Positions 20,021-28,011 of a stretch of DNA of 64,000 nucleotides are shown here, in pieces. The notes below the pieces were generated by a model. The model saw only the letters and a list, made by a program, of their open reading frames with translations. It was not told the origin of the DNA and did no database searches. The DNA lies in contig JACKEN010000024.1 of the NCBI GenBank assembly GCA_020632995.1, positions 1 to 64,000 of the forward strand, given 5' to 3'. The stretch comes from Deltaproteobacteria bacterium. Lineage in GTDB: Bacteria > Myxococcota > Kuafuiibacteriia > Kuafuiibacteriales > Kuafuiibacteriaceae. The position numbers were made by a program, and so were the translations under genes. Positions within the stretch are counted from its first letter, which is position 1. Each line of letters starts with the position of its first letter.

Positions 20021-20854
20021 ATGCTCTCGCGAAACATCCTGACGCTCACCCTCACCTTCCCCCTGCTCTACGCCGGCTGCACCGCGGACAACGTCGCCCT
20101 CGAGGAGGTCACCGAGACCCCCATCGGCGCCACGGGCGGCCAGGCCCTCAGCGCGGGCGGGGAGCTCACCCTCGGCTTCCAGGCCGGGACCCTCGCCTCG
20201 AACAGCGTGGTCCGGATCCAGACCGACCGGAGCGCCACCAAGGCCACCTACGTCAGCCCGATCTTCGACCTGGAGGTGACCCCGGCGGTCACCACCTTCG
20301 ATCCCCCGGTGCAGGTAGACCTGCAGCTGGCCACCGGGCTGTCCAACGTGTCGCTCATGCACCTGGCCGAGGCCGGCGCCAAGACGGTCGAGGGCACGGC
20401 CTACGACAGCGCGAGCGGCGTTCTGCAAGCACAGTTGACGCACTTCTCGTCTTACGTCGCCGAGGTCGGCAACACCACGACGAGCACCGAATGTCCCACC
20501 CAGCAACCCGAGACCAGCGCCTGCCCTCTCGAGGGCCAGCGGTGCGAGTACGGGCAGGAGTGTTGCTGCGGCCAGTGCTACCCCTCGCTGATCTACGTCT
20601 GCCGAGGCGGGTCGTGGGGCGCGGCGTACACCGACGCGTGCCTGATCCCCGCCTGCCCGGACGCGGGGACCTCCCCCTGCCCGGCGGAGGCTCCCTCCGG
20701 CGCGTGCACGACGGAGGGCGATCGGTGTGAGTACGGCCAGGAGTGCTGCTGCGGCCAGTGCTACCCGTCGGTGGTCTCCGTCTGCCAGGACGGCACCTGG
20801 GCCACGATGGCCACGGACGCGTGCTTCAACCCCGACTGCCCCGACGCCGGCTGA
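20021..20854 (+). CDS. Cassette A: ZU5-like lipoprotein with two Cys-rich repeats
   Basis: The ATG at 20021 has a strong ribosome binding site (GGAAAGGAG, 20004-20012). The signal peptide ends in the lipobox YAGC (Cys20). Residues 30-145 form a ZU5-like domain: ATGGQALSAGGELTLGF, GTLASNSVVRIQTDR and the closing block LTHFSSY. Two tandem copies of a Cys-rich module follow, each with RCEYGQECCCGQCYPS and then three spaced Cys, ending PACPDAG and PDCPDAG. The cluster suggests a disulphide-locked extracellular module. The same lipobox-plus-ZU5 start occurs in the cassette B lipoprotein, but there the C-terminal part is quite different (PPC domains). It ends cassette A; the next gene is on the other strand. 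Confidence 0.8.
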   Translation: MLSRNILTLTLTFPLLYAGCTADNVALEEVTETPIGATGGQALSAGGELTLGFQAGTLASNSVVRIQTDRSATKATYVSPIFDLEVTPAVTTFDPPVQVDLQLATGLSNVSLMHLAEAGAKTVEGTAYDSASGVLQAQLTHFSSYVAEVGNTTTSTECPTQQPETSACPLEGQRCEYGQECCCGQCYPSLIYVCRGGSWGAAYTDACLIPACPDAGTSPCPAEAPSGACTTEGDRCEYGQECCCGQCYPSVVSVCQDGTWATMATDACFNPDCPDAG

Positions 20855-20886
20855 GCCACATCGTCGACGTGAAGCTCTAACTCAAG

Positions 20887-21743
20887 TTAGCCGACCTGCG
20901 CGAGCAGCAGCTCCAGGAACCGCTCCGGATGCTCGAGGTGCGGGCTGTGCCCGCAGTACACCAGCACCTCCTCCTTCACCACGCCCCCGCCCGCCGCGTA
21001 CGCGTCCAGCACCGCCCGGATCTGCCCGATCATGGGCTGGGCGGGGTAGGCCTCGTCCCCAGGCCAACCGGGGACCGCGCCCATCTTGCCCAGGGCGCCG
21101 AGGTCGAACATCGAGTTGTCGGAGACGATTGCATCGTCGGCGCCCCGGATCCAGAGCACCGGAGGCTTCGGGTCGATGTGCGCGAAGCCGGACAGGTTGC
21201 AGTGCTTGCCTGAGATGGCGTTGTTGACGCCGCCGTCCCCAGGACCGATCGCAGGCCAGCTTGCTACCGGCACCACGTCTCCGGGGTAGTTCATCGGCCC
21301 GGTGCTCATGGCCACCATCGCGTCCACGTAGATGTCCTCGAGCTCGGCCGGGAGCTTCAGGTCCTTCACGTAGAAGTCCCGCAGGATGTTTCGCGGCGAG
21401 GTGGGCGCGTCGGCGCTCCGGTCCTTGGCGGCCAGGCGCTGCACGAAGTCAGGGTTGGCGGTGCCCCCGCCGGTGCCGGCCCAGTCCGCGGTGCACGGCG
21501 CGCCGCGTACGTCGCGGGTGCCACCGAAGCCGAAGGGCGACATGGGGGCCTCCAGGGTCAGGCTGGCCACGCCCTCGGGCCGGGCAGCCGGGCCATGAGT
21601 TCGGCGTAGAAGCGGCCGCTCGACACGTTGCCGTGCACGAAGACGAGGGGAACCCCGCCATCCGAACCGGAGCGGAGGAGGTGGGTGGAGAGTCGAGGGG
21701 TGTCGATGCGGACGGACGTCACGCCGGCGGGGAGCTTGCTCAT
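20887..21743 (-). pseudogene. Alpha/beta-hydrolase with internal deletion and frameshift
   Basis: From the ATG at 21743 the protein begins MSKLPAGVTSVRI and reaches the oxyanion-hole strand PLVFVHGNVSSGRFYAEL. The frame then runs to a stop near 21558. The rest is in another frame, starting around ASLTLEAPMSPFGFGGTRD and continuing to 20887 with the acid region WIRGADDAIVSDNSMFDLG and the catalytic His block YCGHSPHLEHP. The segment that should carry the nucleophile elbow (G-x-S-x-G), about 80 residues in relatives, is missing. So the gene has both a deletion near 21570-21590 and a change of frame, and cannot encode an active hydrolase. It is convergent with cassette A and divergent from the MglA-like gene. 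Confidence 0.75.
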
Positions 21744-21830
21744 GGTGCGTGGGCAAGGAGGGTTGCGTCGTCTGCGCCTGGACACAACATGTAGCCACGG
21801 GAGCGCGAACAGCCTACACACAGCCTGCCC

Positions 21831-22931
21831 ATGGCCTACATCAACCACGCCGTCCGGGAGATCAACGTCAAGGTGGTGCTCGCCGGCCCCCAGTCGCAGG
21901 ACATCTTGCGGTACCTCCACGCGAAGGCCGCCCCCACCTCCCGGTCCGCCCTGGATCAACTCGCGCTTCCGGACGGAGGCGAGGTGGTGTTCTTCGAGCT
22001 GGTCCCGGCCGGGCTCGGGGCCATCCGCGGCTACAGGCTGCGCCTCCACCTGCACGCGGTGGTCCTCGAAGGCCAGGCAGAGAGCGATCTGTGGCGGCAC
22101 GTGATGCCGGGCGCCGAAGGCCTCATCCTCCTCGCTCGCCCCGACCGCCTCGTCGAAGCGGAGGCCCTGCGCTCGGCGCTCATCGAGGCGGCTGAAGACC
22201 ATGTCCCGACCGTTGCCCTGGTGGTGGGCGGCGACCCGGGCGCGGTGGCCCGAGCGAGCGACGCGCTGAAGGTGCAGGCCTTCGCGGTGGGCGCGGACCC
22301 CGAGGCGGGGGGCGCCGGCCCCTTCGACGCCCTCAAGGCCATCACCAAGGCGCTGCTCCTCAGGATGAAGGAGGGCGTCGAGGCCCCGGCGAGTCCGGCG
22401 ACTCCGACCCGCCCGGTGGGGTACGAGCTGGAGCGCTACAGCTTCACGTTCCCCGACTTCTGGGGCCCGGTGGAGCTGAGCCGGGGCCCCTCGGGGCCAT
22501 ACCTGCGCTCCAGCGCCCCCGGCGGCATCGAGTTCTCGGCCTGGGTCCGCCGCGACGCCGATGGCAGCCCGAGCGACGACCCGGAGTTCGGGGTCCTGCA
22601 ATCGAGCCTGCAAGATATCGAGCGCTTCGACGCGACGATCGCGCGGCTCCCCTTCGCCGGGGTGCGCGGCCAGGACGCGGCGGGGAAGCGGGTGGAGGTC
22701 TACGCCGGGCGCGTGGGGCCCGACGTGGTGGGCATCAACCTGACCCTCGGCCCGGAGTGCACCAACGACCCCGCGAGCCTGCGCAAGCTGGCCTTCGTCA
22801 TGACCGAGGGCGCGATCATCCGGGCCATGGCCCAGGCGCCGGGGCGCTTCACCCCGCAGGCGTCCACTCCGCAGGCGTCCACCCCGCAGGCCAGACCGGG
22901 CTTCTTCAAGCGCCTCCTCGGGCGAGGCTGA
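21831..22931 (+). CDS. MglA-like pseudo-GTPase fused to a C-terminal domain
   Basis: The first 160 residues follow the MglA/Arf-like GTPase fold: AYINHAVREINVKVVLAGP at the start, VFFELVPAGLGAIRGYRLRL as the switch strands, LHLHAVVLEGQAESDL where MglA has its PGQ motif, and a following hydrophobic strand GLILLARPD. All nucleotide motifs are lost: the P-loop GxxxxGKT is GPQSQDIL, PGQ is LEGQ and NKxD is VGGDPG. The C-terminal part (about 200-345) is a beta-rich domain (YSFTFPDFWGPVELSRGPSG) reminiscent of PsbP/DcrB-type folds. A TPQAS triple repeat and a basic end (FFKRLLGRG) close it. I infer a non-hydrolysing MglA-type adaptor; the family assignment is from pattern recognition only. Confidence 0.65.
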   Translation: MAYINHAVREINVKVVLAGPQSQDILRYLHAKAAPTSRSALDQLALPDGGEVVFFELVPAGLGAIRGYRLRLHLHAVVLEGQAESDLWRHVMPGAEGLILLARPDRLVEAEALRSALIEAAEDHVPTVALVVGGDPGAVARASDALKVQAFAVGADPEAGGAGPFDALKAITKALLLRMKEGVEAPASPATPTRPVGYELERYSFTFPDFWGPVELSRGPSGPYLRSSAPGGIEFSAWVRRDADGSPSDDPEFGVLQSSLQDIERFDATIARLPFAGVRGQDAAGKRVEVYAGRVGPDVVGINLTLGPECTNDPASLRKLAFVMTEGAIIRAMAQAPGRFTPQASTPQASTPQARPGFFKRLLGRG

Positions 22932-22996
22932 GGGGCAGACCCTGGCCCCCGAGGATTGACGGCGGGCCGGCATCGGGGGATGCCCAACGGCACCCG

Positions 22997-24259
22997 ATGC
23001 TGGCCGTGGCGTTGTGTCTTCTGGCGGCGCTCCCGGGGGCGCCGACGCCGACGATCGGGGTGGCGCCGTCGCCGTGGTCGGCCGCCCTGGCCGCCCAGCT
23101 CGCGCGCGAGCTGCCGGGGGCGGTGGTCGCTGACGACCCGGACCTGTGGGTGCACCTGCGCCGCGCGGAGCCCGGGCTCGCCTTGCGGGTGGTGGACCGC
23201 CGGGGGGCCGAGGTGCTGGCCCGGCACATCGAGGTGGAGGGGGAGCGGCCGGCCCTGCGGGTGGCGGTGCTGCTGGTGGTGGAGGTGCATCGGCGGTGGG
23301 CGGCGGAAGAGGACGCCCGCGCTCCGGGCGGCGCGGCGCCGCGCGAGCCGGGCCCGTCGGCGCCTCCGGGTGAGCCAAGAGCCCCACCGCCGAGCCCCGG
23401 CGAGCCCGGAGCCGCGCCCAACCGCCCAGGCGGTCCCGGAGCCGAGGCACCCCCTGGCGAGCCCGGAGCCCGGTCCAGCCCGGGCGAGCCCACCCCAACC
23501 GGGCCCGGAGCCCGGTCCGGCCCGGGCGAGCCCGGCGTCCAACCGCCCATCGGCGAGCCTGGAGCACCGAGCGAGCCCGGAGCCCCCGGCGAGCCGCGCG
23601 TGGGCCCCACCGCCAACGCCACCACGCCGACGGAGCCGCCCCCGGGCGGCGCCCGCACCGACCCGGCGCCGAGCGTCGCCACCAGCACCGCCACCGCCCG
23701 GCGGCTCTGGCTCGTGGCCGGCGCCACCGGCACCTGGTGGGCGCGGCCGGGCACCCCCATCCTGGGGCTCGAGCTGGGGGCCGAGTACCGGCTCGGGGCG
23801 TGGGGCCTCGGCGGCCGGGCGGGCGTCGCGGGCCTGTGCTGCCACCTCAGCGCGGCGGACCCGCAGGACCCCATGCAGTCCGGCCTCGACGCGGATCTCC
23901 TGTCATTTTGGCTACTTGCCGAGGCAAGCAGGGACCTCCTGGCGGCCGGTGGCCTGACCCTCGCCCCCACCGCCGGGGTGGGGGTGGAGTACGCGCGGCT
24001 CAAGGTCACCGCGACCGCGTTCGTGGGCACCCCGGTGGAGGAGCTCCAAGAGGGGTGGGCGCTCCTCGTCCGGGCCGGCGCCCGGGCCCGGTGGGCGTTC
24101 TCGGCCGCCTGGGCGGCGGAGCTCGGGGCGGGGGTGCTCGTCCGCAGCCCGCGGCTCCTGGTGCGCCTGCCCGCCCCCTTCGCCTCGGACACCGCGGACA
24201 TGGACGCCGGGGTGGTGAGCCCCTGGCTGGAGCTGGGGCTGAGGTTTGGTGCGTTTTGA
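22997..24259 (+). CDS. Cassette B: barrel-like outer-membrane protein with Cys-Cys motif
   Basis: The ATG at 22997 gives a signal peptide (LAVALCLLAALPGAPTPT). An N-terminal domain of about 90 residues is followed by a Pro/Gly/Glu-rich linker of repeated GEPGA units (about 110-230). The C-terminal strand-rich domain (232-420) carries GVAGLCCHLS near residue 281 and ends LELGLRFGAF, a barrel-type terminal Phe. Plan and Cys pair match the cassette A protein, while the linker has drifted in composition (GEPGA repeats instead of Arg/Asp-rich). The stop sits in TTTTGAAGAAG, as at the end of the cassette A gene. It precedes the sigma gene by 24 bp. Confidence 0.65.
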   Translation: MLAVALCLLAALPGAPTPTIGVAPSPWSAALAAQLARELPGAVVADDPDLWVHLRRAEPGLALRVVDRRGAEVLARHIEVEGERPALRVAVLLVVEVHRRWAAEEDARAPGGAAPREPGPSAPPGEPRAPPPSPGEPGAAPNRPGGPGAEAPPGEPGARSSPGEPTPTGPGARSGPGEPGVQPPIGEPGAPSEPGAPGEPRVGPTANATTPTEPPPGGARTDPAPSVATSTATARRLWLVAGATGTWWARPGTPILGLELGAEYRLGAWGLGGRAGVAGLCCHLSAADPQDPMQSGLDADLLSFWLLAEASRDLLAAGGLTLAPTAGVGVEYARLKVTATAFVGTPVEELQEGWALLVRAGARARWAFSAAWAAELGAGVLVRSPRLLVRLPAPFASDTADMDAGVVSPWLELGLRFGAF

Positions 24260-24283
24260 AGAAGGGCGCCCCGATCGGCAACT

Positions 24284-24904
24284 ATGATGCGGATGCGCCT
24301 GCTCATCCCATGCGCCCTCGGGGGCCCCTGGCTGTCCTCCCTGGTCGACCCGGGGGTGCGGGAGCGGGCGCGCCTCGAGCGGACCCCCACGGTCGAGGAG
24401 CTCTTCCGGCGCCACTCGGATGACGTCCGCCGCATCGTGGCCCGGCTCCTCGGCCCGGGCGCCGCGCCCTCGGACGTGGAGGACCTCGTGCAGCAGGTCT
24501 TCGTGGTGGTGCACGGCGCCCTCCCCCGCTTCCGCGGGGACTCGAAGCCGATCACCTGGCTCTATGGGATCGCGTCGCGCACCGTGCTCACCCACCTGCG
24601 CGGGCGGCGCCGCCACCGCAAGATGGTGGCCTCGCTCGAGGTGATGACCGACCTGCTCCCCACCGCCACCGAGCACCCCGAGACCGAGGCGAGCCGGCGC
24701 CAGGCGCTGAACCGGGTGTGGCGCGCGCTGATGACGGTCTCGGCCAAGAAGCGCGTGGTCTTCATCCTCTACGAGGTCGAGGGGCTGACGGGGCGCGAGA
24801 TCGCGGAGGCGCTCCAGATCAAGGAGGCCACCGTGCACACCCGCCTCTATCACGCTCGACGCGACCTCGACGCGGCCCTCGCCACCCTGGAGGCGACACC
24901 ATGA
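24284..24904 (+). CDS. Cassette B: ECF-type RNA polymerase sigma factor
   Basis: The protein is about 206 residues. Region 2 is VRRIVARLLGPGA, VEDLVQQVFVVVH and FRGDSKPITWLYGIASRTV. Region 4 is AKKRVVFILYEVEGLTGREI followed by AEALQIKEATVHTRLYHARR. The cassette A sigma is near-identical across these blocks, so the two factors probably recognise similar promoters unless their anti-sigmas keep them apart. The first 20 residues (MRLLIPCALGGPW) are unlike the family and may mean translation starts later. The stop overlaps the next ATG as ATGA at 24901-24904. Confidence 0.92.
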   Translation: MMRMRLLIPCALGGPWLSSLVDPGVRERARLERTPTVEELFRRHSDDVRRIVARLLGPGAAPSDVEDLVQQVFVVVHGALPRFRGDSKPITWLYGIASRTVLTHLRGRRRHRKMVASLEVMTDLLPTATEHPETEASRRQALNRVWRALMTVSAKKRVVFILYEVEGLTGREIAEALQIKEATVHTRLYHARRDLDAALATLEATP

Positions 24905-26178
24905 CCTGCGAACACGCGGACGCCCTCTATCGGCACCCCTGGCCCGGCCAGACCTCCCGGGAGCGCGAGACCCTGCGCGAGCACGCGAGCGCGTGCGCGG
25001 CGTGCGGCGCGACGGTGCGGCGGCTGGAGTCCGCGCGGCGCCTGCTCATGGACGACGTTCCGCTCGCCTCCCGACGCGAGGACGCGGCCACCTGGGCCGC
25101 GGTCGAGGCCCGCATCGAGGCGCGGTCGTCGCTGTGGCGCTGGCCGGCGTGGGTGGCGGTGCCGGCCGCCGCGGCGGCGCTGGTGGCGGCCCTGATGCTG
25201 CGGCCCACCGCGCCCGAGGCGTACACGGTGACGGCGGGCGCGCTCGCGACGGCCGAGGCCACGGTGACCGGTGGGGTGCCGAGCGACGCACCGCTCTCTG
25301 CGACGGTGCGGACCCGGATCGAGGGCGAGGGGGCGGTGCTCACCCTCGAGCCTGGCGCGCAGGCCAGATTGCGATCGCGGGACCTGTGGGCCCTGGAGTA
25401 CGGCGACCTGGCGGTGGAGGTCCAGCCCACCCCCGCCGCGCCGCTGACCGTGCTCACCGAGGCGGCGCGGGTCAGCGGGGTCGGCACCCACTTCCGGGTC
25501 AGCGTGGCCGACGGCGAGACCCGGGTGTCGGTGTCGCGCGGCCAGGTGCGGGTGGAGTCGAAGGGCGCGCCCGCCCTGACCGTGGGGGCGGGAGCCGAGT
25601 GGAGCAGCCGCCCGGCCCCGCCGCCGCTCGCGCCGTCAACCGAACCTGCAGTCGCGCCGTCCCAGGCGCGGCCGGACGCCGCGCGGCGGGCCGAGGACCG
25701 CGCGGCGGTCGACCGTGCCCGCGCCCTGGTGACGCAGGACGCCCTGCGGGCCCGGCGGATCGCGGGGGAGGTCCTCGAGCGGCGCGCCGCCGGCCCCGAG
25801 GAGGTCGACGCGCTGGCGGTGATCGCCGACGCCCACCGCCTGAGCGGTGAGCACCGCGCGGCCGCGAGTTTCTACGCGCGGGTGGCCGCCCACCCCGCGG
25901 GGGTGGCCTACGCCGAGGAGGCGCGGCTGCGCCAGGCCCAGATGCTCATGGCGCTGGGTGAGCACCGGGCGGCCCTCGACGCCCTGGCCCTGGACGACCC
26001 CCGGCTGGCCCGCGGCGCCCTCGCCCCCGAGCGCGCCGCCCTCGCGGCGCAAGCCTGGTTGCGCCTCGGCGAGCCAGACCGGGCCGCGGCGGCGCTCGAG
26101 TCGGCCGATCCGCGCTCACTCGCGGTCCAGGACGCCCGCCGCGCGGTGCAGCGCGCCCTCGAGGGAGGTCAGCGATGA
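24901..26178 (+). CDS. Cassette B: zf-HC2/FecR/TPR anti-sigma-like membrane protein
   Basis: This intact copy has 425 residues. A zinc-binding anti-sigma motif (REHASACAAC, about 30-39) precedes a membrane helix (WVAVPAAAAALVAALML, about 84-100). A FecR domain follows (LEYGDLAVEVQPTPAAPLTV, ARVSGVGTHFRVSVADG, VSVSRGQVRV, about 155-235), then TPR-like helical pairs to the end (EEVDALAVIADAHRLSGEH, AEEARLRQAQMLMALGEH). Topology places the zinc finger in the cytoplasm and FecR plus TPR in the periplasm. This is the expected arrangement for passing an envelope signal to the coupled ECF factor. A TPR array fused to FecR is what marks this family. Its stop overlaps the next gene's ATG. Confidence 0.85.
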   Translation: MTCEHADALYRHPWPGQTSRERETLREHASACAACGATVRRLESARRLLMDDVPLASRREDAATWAAVEARIEARSSLWRWPAWVAVPAAAAALVAALMLRPTAPEAYTVTAGALATAEATVTGGVPSDAPLSATVRTRIEGEGAVLTLEPGAQARLRSRDLWALEYGDLAVEVQPTPAAPLTVLTEAARVSGVGTHFRVSVADGETRVSVSRGQVRVESKGAPALTVGAGAEWSSRPAPPPLAPSTEPAVAPSQARPDAARRAEDRAAVDRARALVTQDALRARRIAGEVLERRAAGPEEVDALAVIADAHRLSGEHRAAASFYARVAAHPAGVAYAEEARLRQAQMLMALGEHRAALDALALDDPRLARGALAPERAALAAQAWLRLGEPDRAAAALESADPRSLAVQDARRAVQRALEGGQR

Positions 26179-27968
26179 GAGATCGCACACCGAATGAAGA
26201 GTCGAGGGCCGAGCGGCGACTCATGCGCATGAGACTTCGAACCGGACCCTGGATCTGTGCCCTGGCCGCGCTCTCGATGGTGGGCTGCACCAGCGATCGC
26301 GTGATGCAGGAGCTCACCTCGACGCGGATCTCCGCCGCCACCGGCGGGGTCGCGAAGAGCCACGACGGCGTCCTGGAGCTCAGCTTCGCCCCCGGCGCCC
26401 TGGCCGAGGACACCGACGTCCGCATCGAGACCCTGCACACCCTCACGGACCCGGAGCTGGTGGGCTCGACCTACGAGCTCGGCCCCGATGGGCTGACCTT
26501 CCCAGGGGCGGTGGAGCTGAAGATCCACACCACGTTCTCGGAGGAGCTCGAGCTCGTCAACCTGGATGGCGAGACCCCCGAGCCGCTGTATGCGTCGTCG
26601 CACGACCTCGCGACCGGCGTCGTGCGCGCCCCGCTCGAGCACTTCTCGTCCTACGGGGCGCGGCGACGACGCCACCGTCCGTGTCAGACGCTGGCGTGCG
26701 GCAGCGTCTGTGAGCCCTGCCCCGCCAACCGGCCCAACTGTCAGCCGCCCGGGGTCTACGTGTGCAGCAGCCCCGGCGCCGTCTGCGTGCCGGTGAGCCA
26801 GATGTACTGCCCAGACCTCGACGGCGGCGTCATCCCCGGAAACGACGGCGGCTTCGATCCCGACGCCGGCCCGGGGCCTGGCGCTGACGGCGGCGGCTTC
26901 GATCCCGACGCCGGCCCGGGGCCTGGCGCGGACGGCGGGGGCTTCGACGGCGGGGCGTTCCCGCTCGACATCGAGGAGGTGGAGGTCAACGACACCCCGG
27001 CCCAGGCCAACGTCCTGCCCGCCTTCGACGCGGTCGGGGTCAACGTCCACGGGCACGTCACCCCCGCGACCGACGTGGACACCTTCGCCGTGCACGTCCC
27101 CTCGAGCGACTACCATTATCTCGAGGCGCTGACCTACGCCGACCCCGTCACCGGCAACTGCAACAACATCGACACCTTCCTCACCCTCCTCGACGCCCAG
27201 GGGAACGTGCTCGCCACCAACGACGACGCCTGGAGCGGGACCCGCTGCTCGGCCCTGTTCGAGGTGTTGAGCCCCGGCGCCACCTACTACGTGCAGGTGA
27301 CGTCGTACGCCGGCGTCACCTCGTTCGAGTACTACCTGTCCATGCGCATGTACCCCGTCGGCGGCTCGCTCGACGGCGGCCCGGGGCCCGGCGCGGACGG
27401 CGGCGTGTTCCCGTTCCCCGACGCGGGCACCATCCCGGACGCGGGCGGCTTCCCCGATGGGGGCGGCTTCTTCGACGCGGGCGGCTTCCCCGACGGGGGC
27501 GGCTTCTTCGACGGGGGCAGCTTCTTCGACGCCGGGGGGCCGACCTTCGACGCGGGTCCCGACGCTGGGCTCACGGCGGGCTACTTCGAGGTCGAGGTCG
27601 AGCCCAACGACACCCGGGCCACCGCTCAGAGCGTCCCGACCGGCGCCTCCGTCATCACCTTCGTCGACGCCTCGATCAACCCGAGCGGCGACGTGGACGT
27701 GTACGCGCTGCAGATCCCCACCGGCGGCCCCTACACCCTCCAAGCCCGCACCTACGCGATCGCGGGCCCGCCGTCGTCCTGTGGCGGCATCGACACCACC
27801 CTCGCCGTCTTCGCGGGCAGCGGGGCGTCGCTCGGGAGCAACGATGACTACAACGGGACCAGCTGCTCGGAGGTGATCACCACCGTCCCGAGCGGGACGG
27901 TCTACGTGGAGGTCCGGGCGTTCGTGGGGACCATCAGCCAGTACCACCTGGAGCTGGTGGTGCAATGA
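26175..27968 (+). CDS. Cassette B: ZU5-like lipoprotein with two PPC domains
   Basis: The ATG at 26175 overlaps the previous stop as ATGA and has an AGGGAGG ribosome binding site (26162-26168). The signal peptide ends in the lipobox MVGC (Cys38). A ZU5-like domain follows (ISAATGGVAKSHDGVLEL, APGALAEDTDVRIET, closing LEHFSSYG), then a Cys-rich stretch. Two PPC-type beta-sandwiches (about 268-395 and 473-597) start VEVNDTPAQANVLP and VEPNDTRATAQSVP. Between them lie Asp/Gly/Phe-rich linkers built from DNA repeats (45-bp units near 26853-26948, shorter ones at 27428-27535). PPC domains are usual on secreted proteins and often bind Ca2+. The ZU5 start is shared with the cassette A lipoprotein, but the C-terminal modules differ. 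Confidence 0.82.
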   Translation: MRDRTPNEESRAERRLMRMRLRTGPWICALAALSMVGCTSDRVMQELTSTRISAATGGVAKSHDGVLELSFAPGALAEDTDVRIETLHTLTDPELVGSTYELGPDGLTFPGAVELKIHTTFSEELELVNLDGETPEPLYASSHDLATGVVRAPLEHFSSYGARRRRHRPCQTLACGSVCEPCPANRPNCQPPGVYVCSSPGAVCVPVSQMYCPDLDGGVIPGNDGGFDPDAGPGPGADGGGFDPDAGPGPGADGGGFDGGAFPLDIEEVEVNDTPAQANVLPAFDAVGVNVHGHVTPATDVDTFAVHVPSSDYHYLEALTYADPVTGNCNNIDTFLTLLDAQGNVLATNDDAWSGTRCSALFEVLSPGATYYVQVTSYAGVTSFEYYLSMRMYPVGGSLDGGPGPGADGGVFPFPDAGTIPDAGGFPDGGGFFDAGGFPDGGGFFDGGSFFDAGGPTFDAGPDAGLTAGYFEVEVEPNDTRATAQSVPTGASVITFVDASINPSGDVDVYALQIPTGGPYTLQARTYAIAGPPSSCGGIDTTLAVFAGSGASLGSNDDYNGTSCSEVITTVPSGTVYVEVRAFVGTISQYHLELVVQ

Positions 27969-27975
27969 GACTTGC

Positions 27976-28001
27976 GGGGCGGCCTCGAGCGAGGCCGCCC
28001 C
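27976..28001. terminator. Bidirectional hairpin terminator between convergent genes
   Basis: A perfect 12-bp stem, GGGGCGGCCTCG paired with CGAGGCCGCCCC around a 2-base loop, fills most of the 43-bp gap between cassette B and the penicillin-acylase gene. No U-tract follows on either strand, which is common in very GC-rich genomes. Position and stability make a shared transcription stop the best reading. Confidence 0.8.
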
Positions 28002-28011
28002 ATCGACTCGA

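Noticed and set aside
27428..27535. Short GACGCGGGCGGCTTC-type repeats considered as a regulatory array
   Set aside because: They are in-frame Asp-Gly-Gly-Phe linker codons inside the ZU5/PPC lipoprotein.
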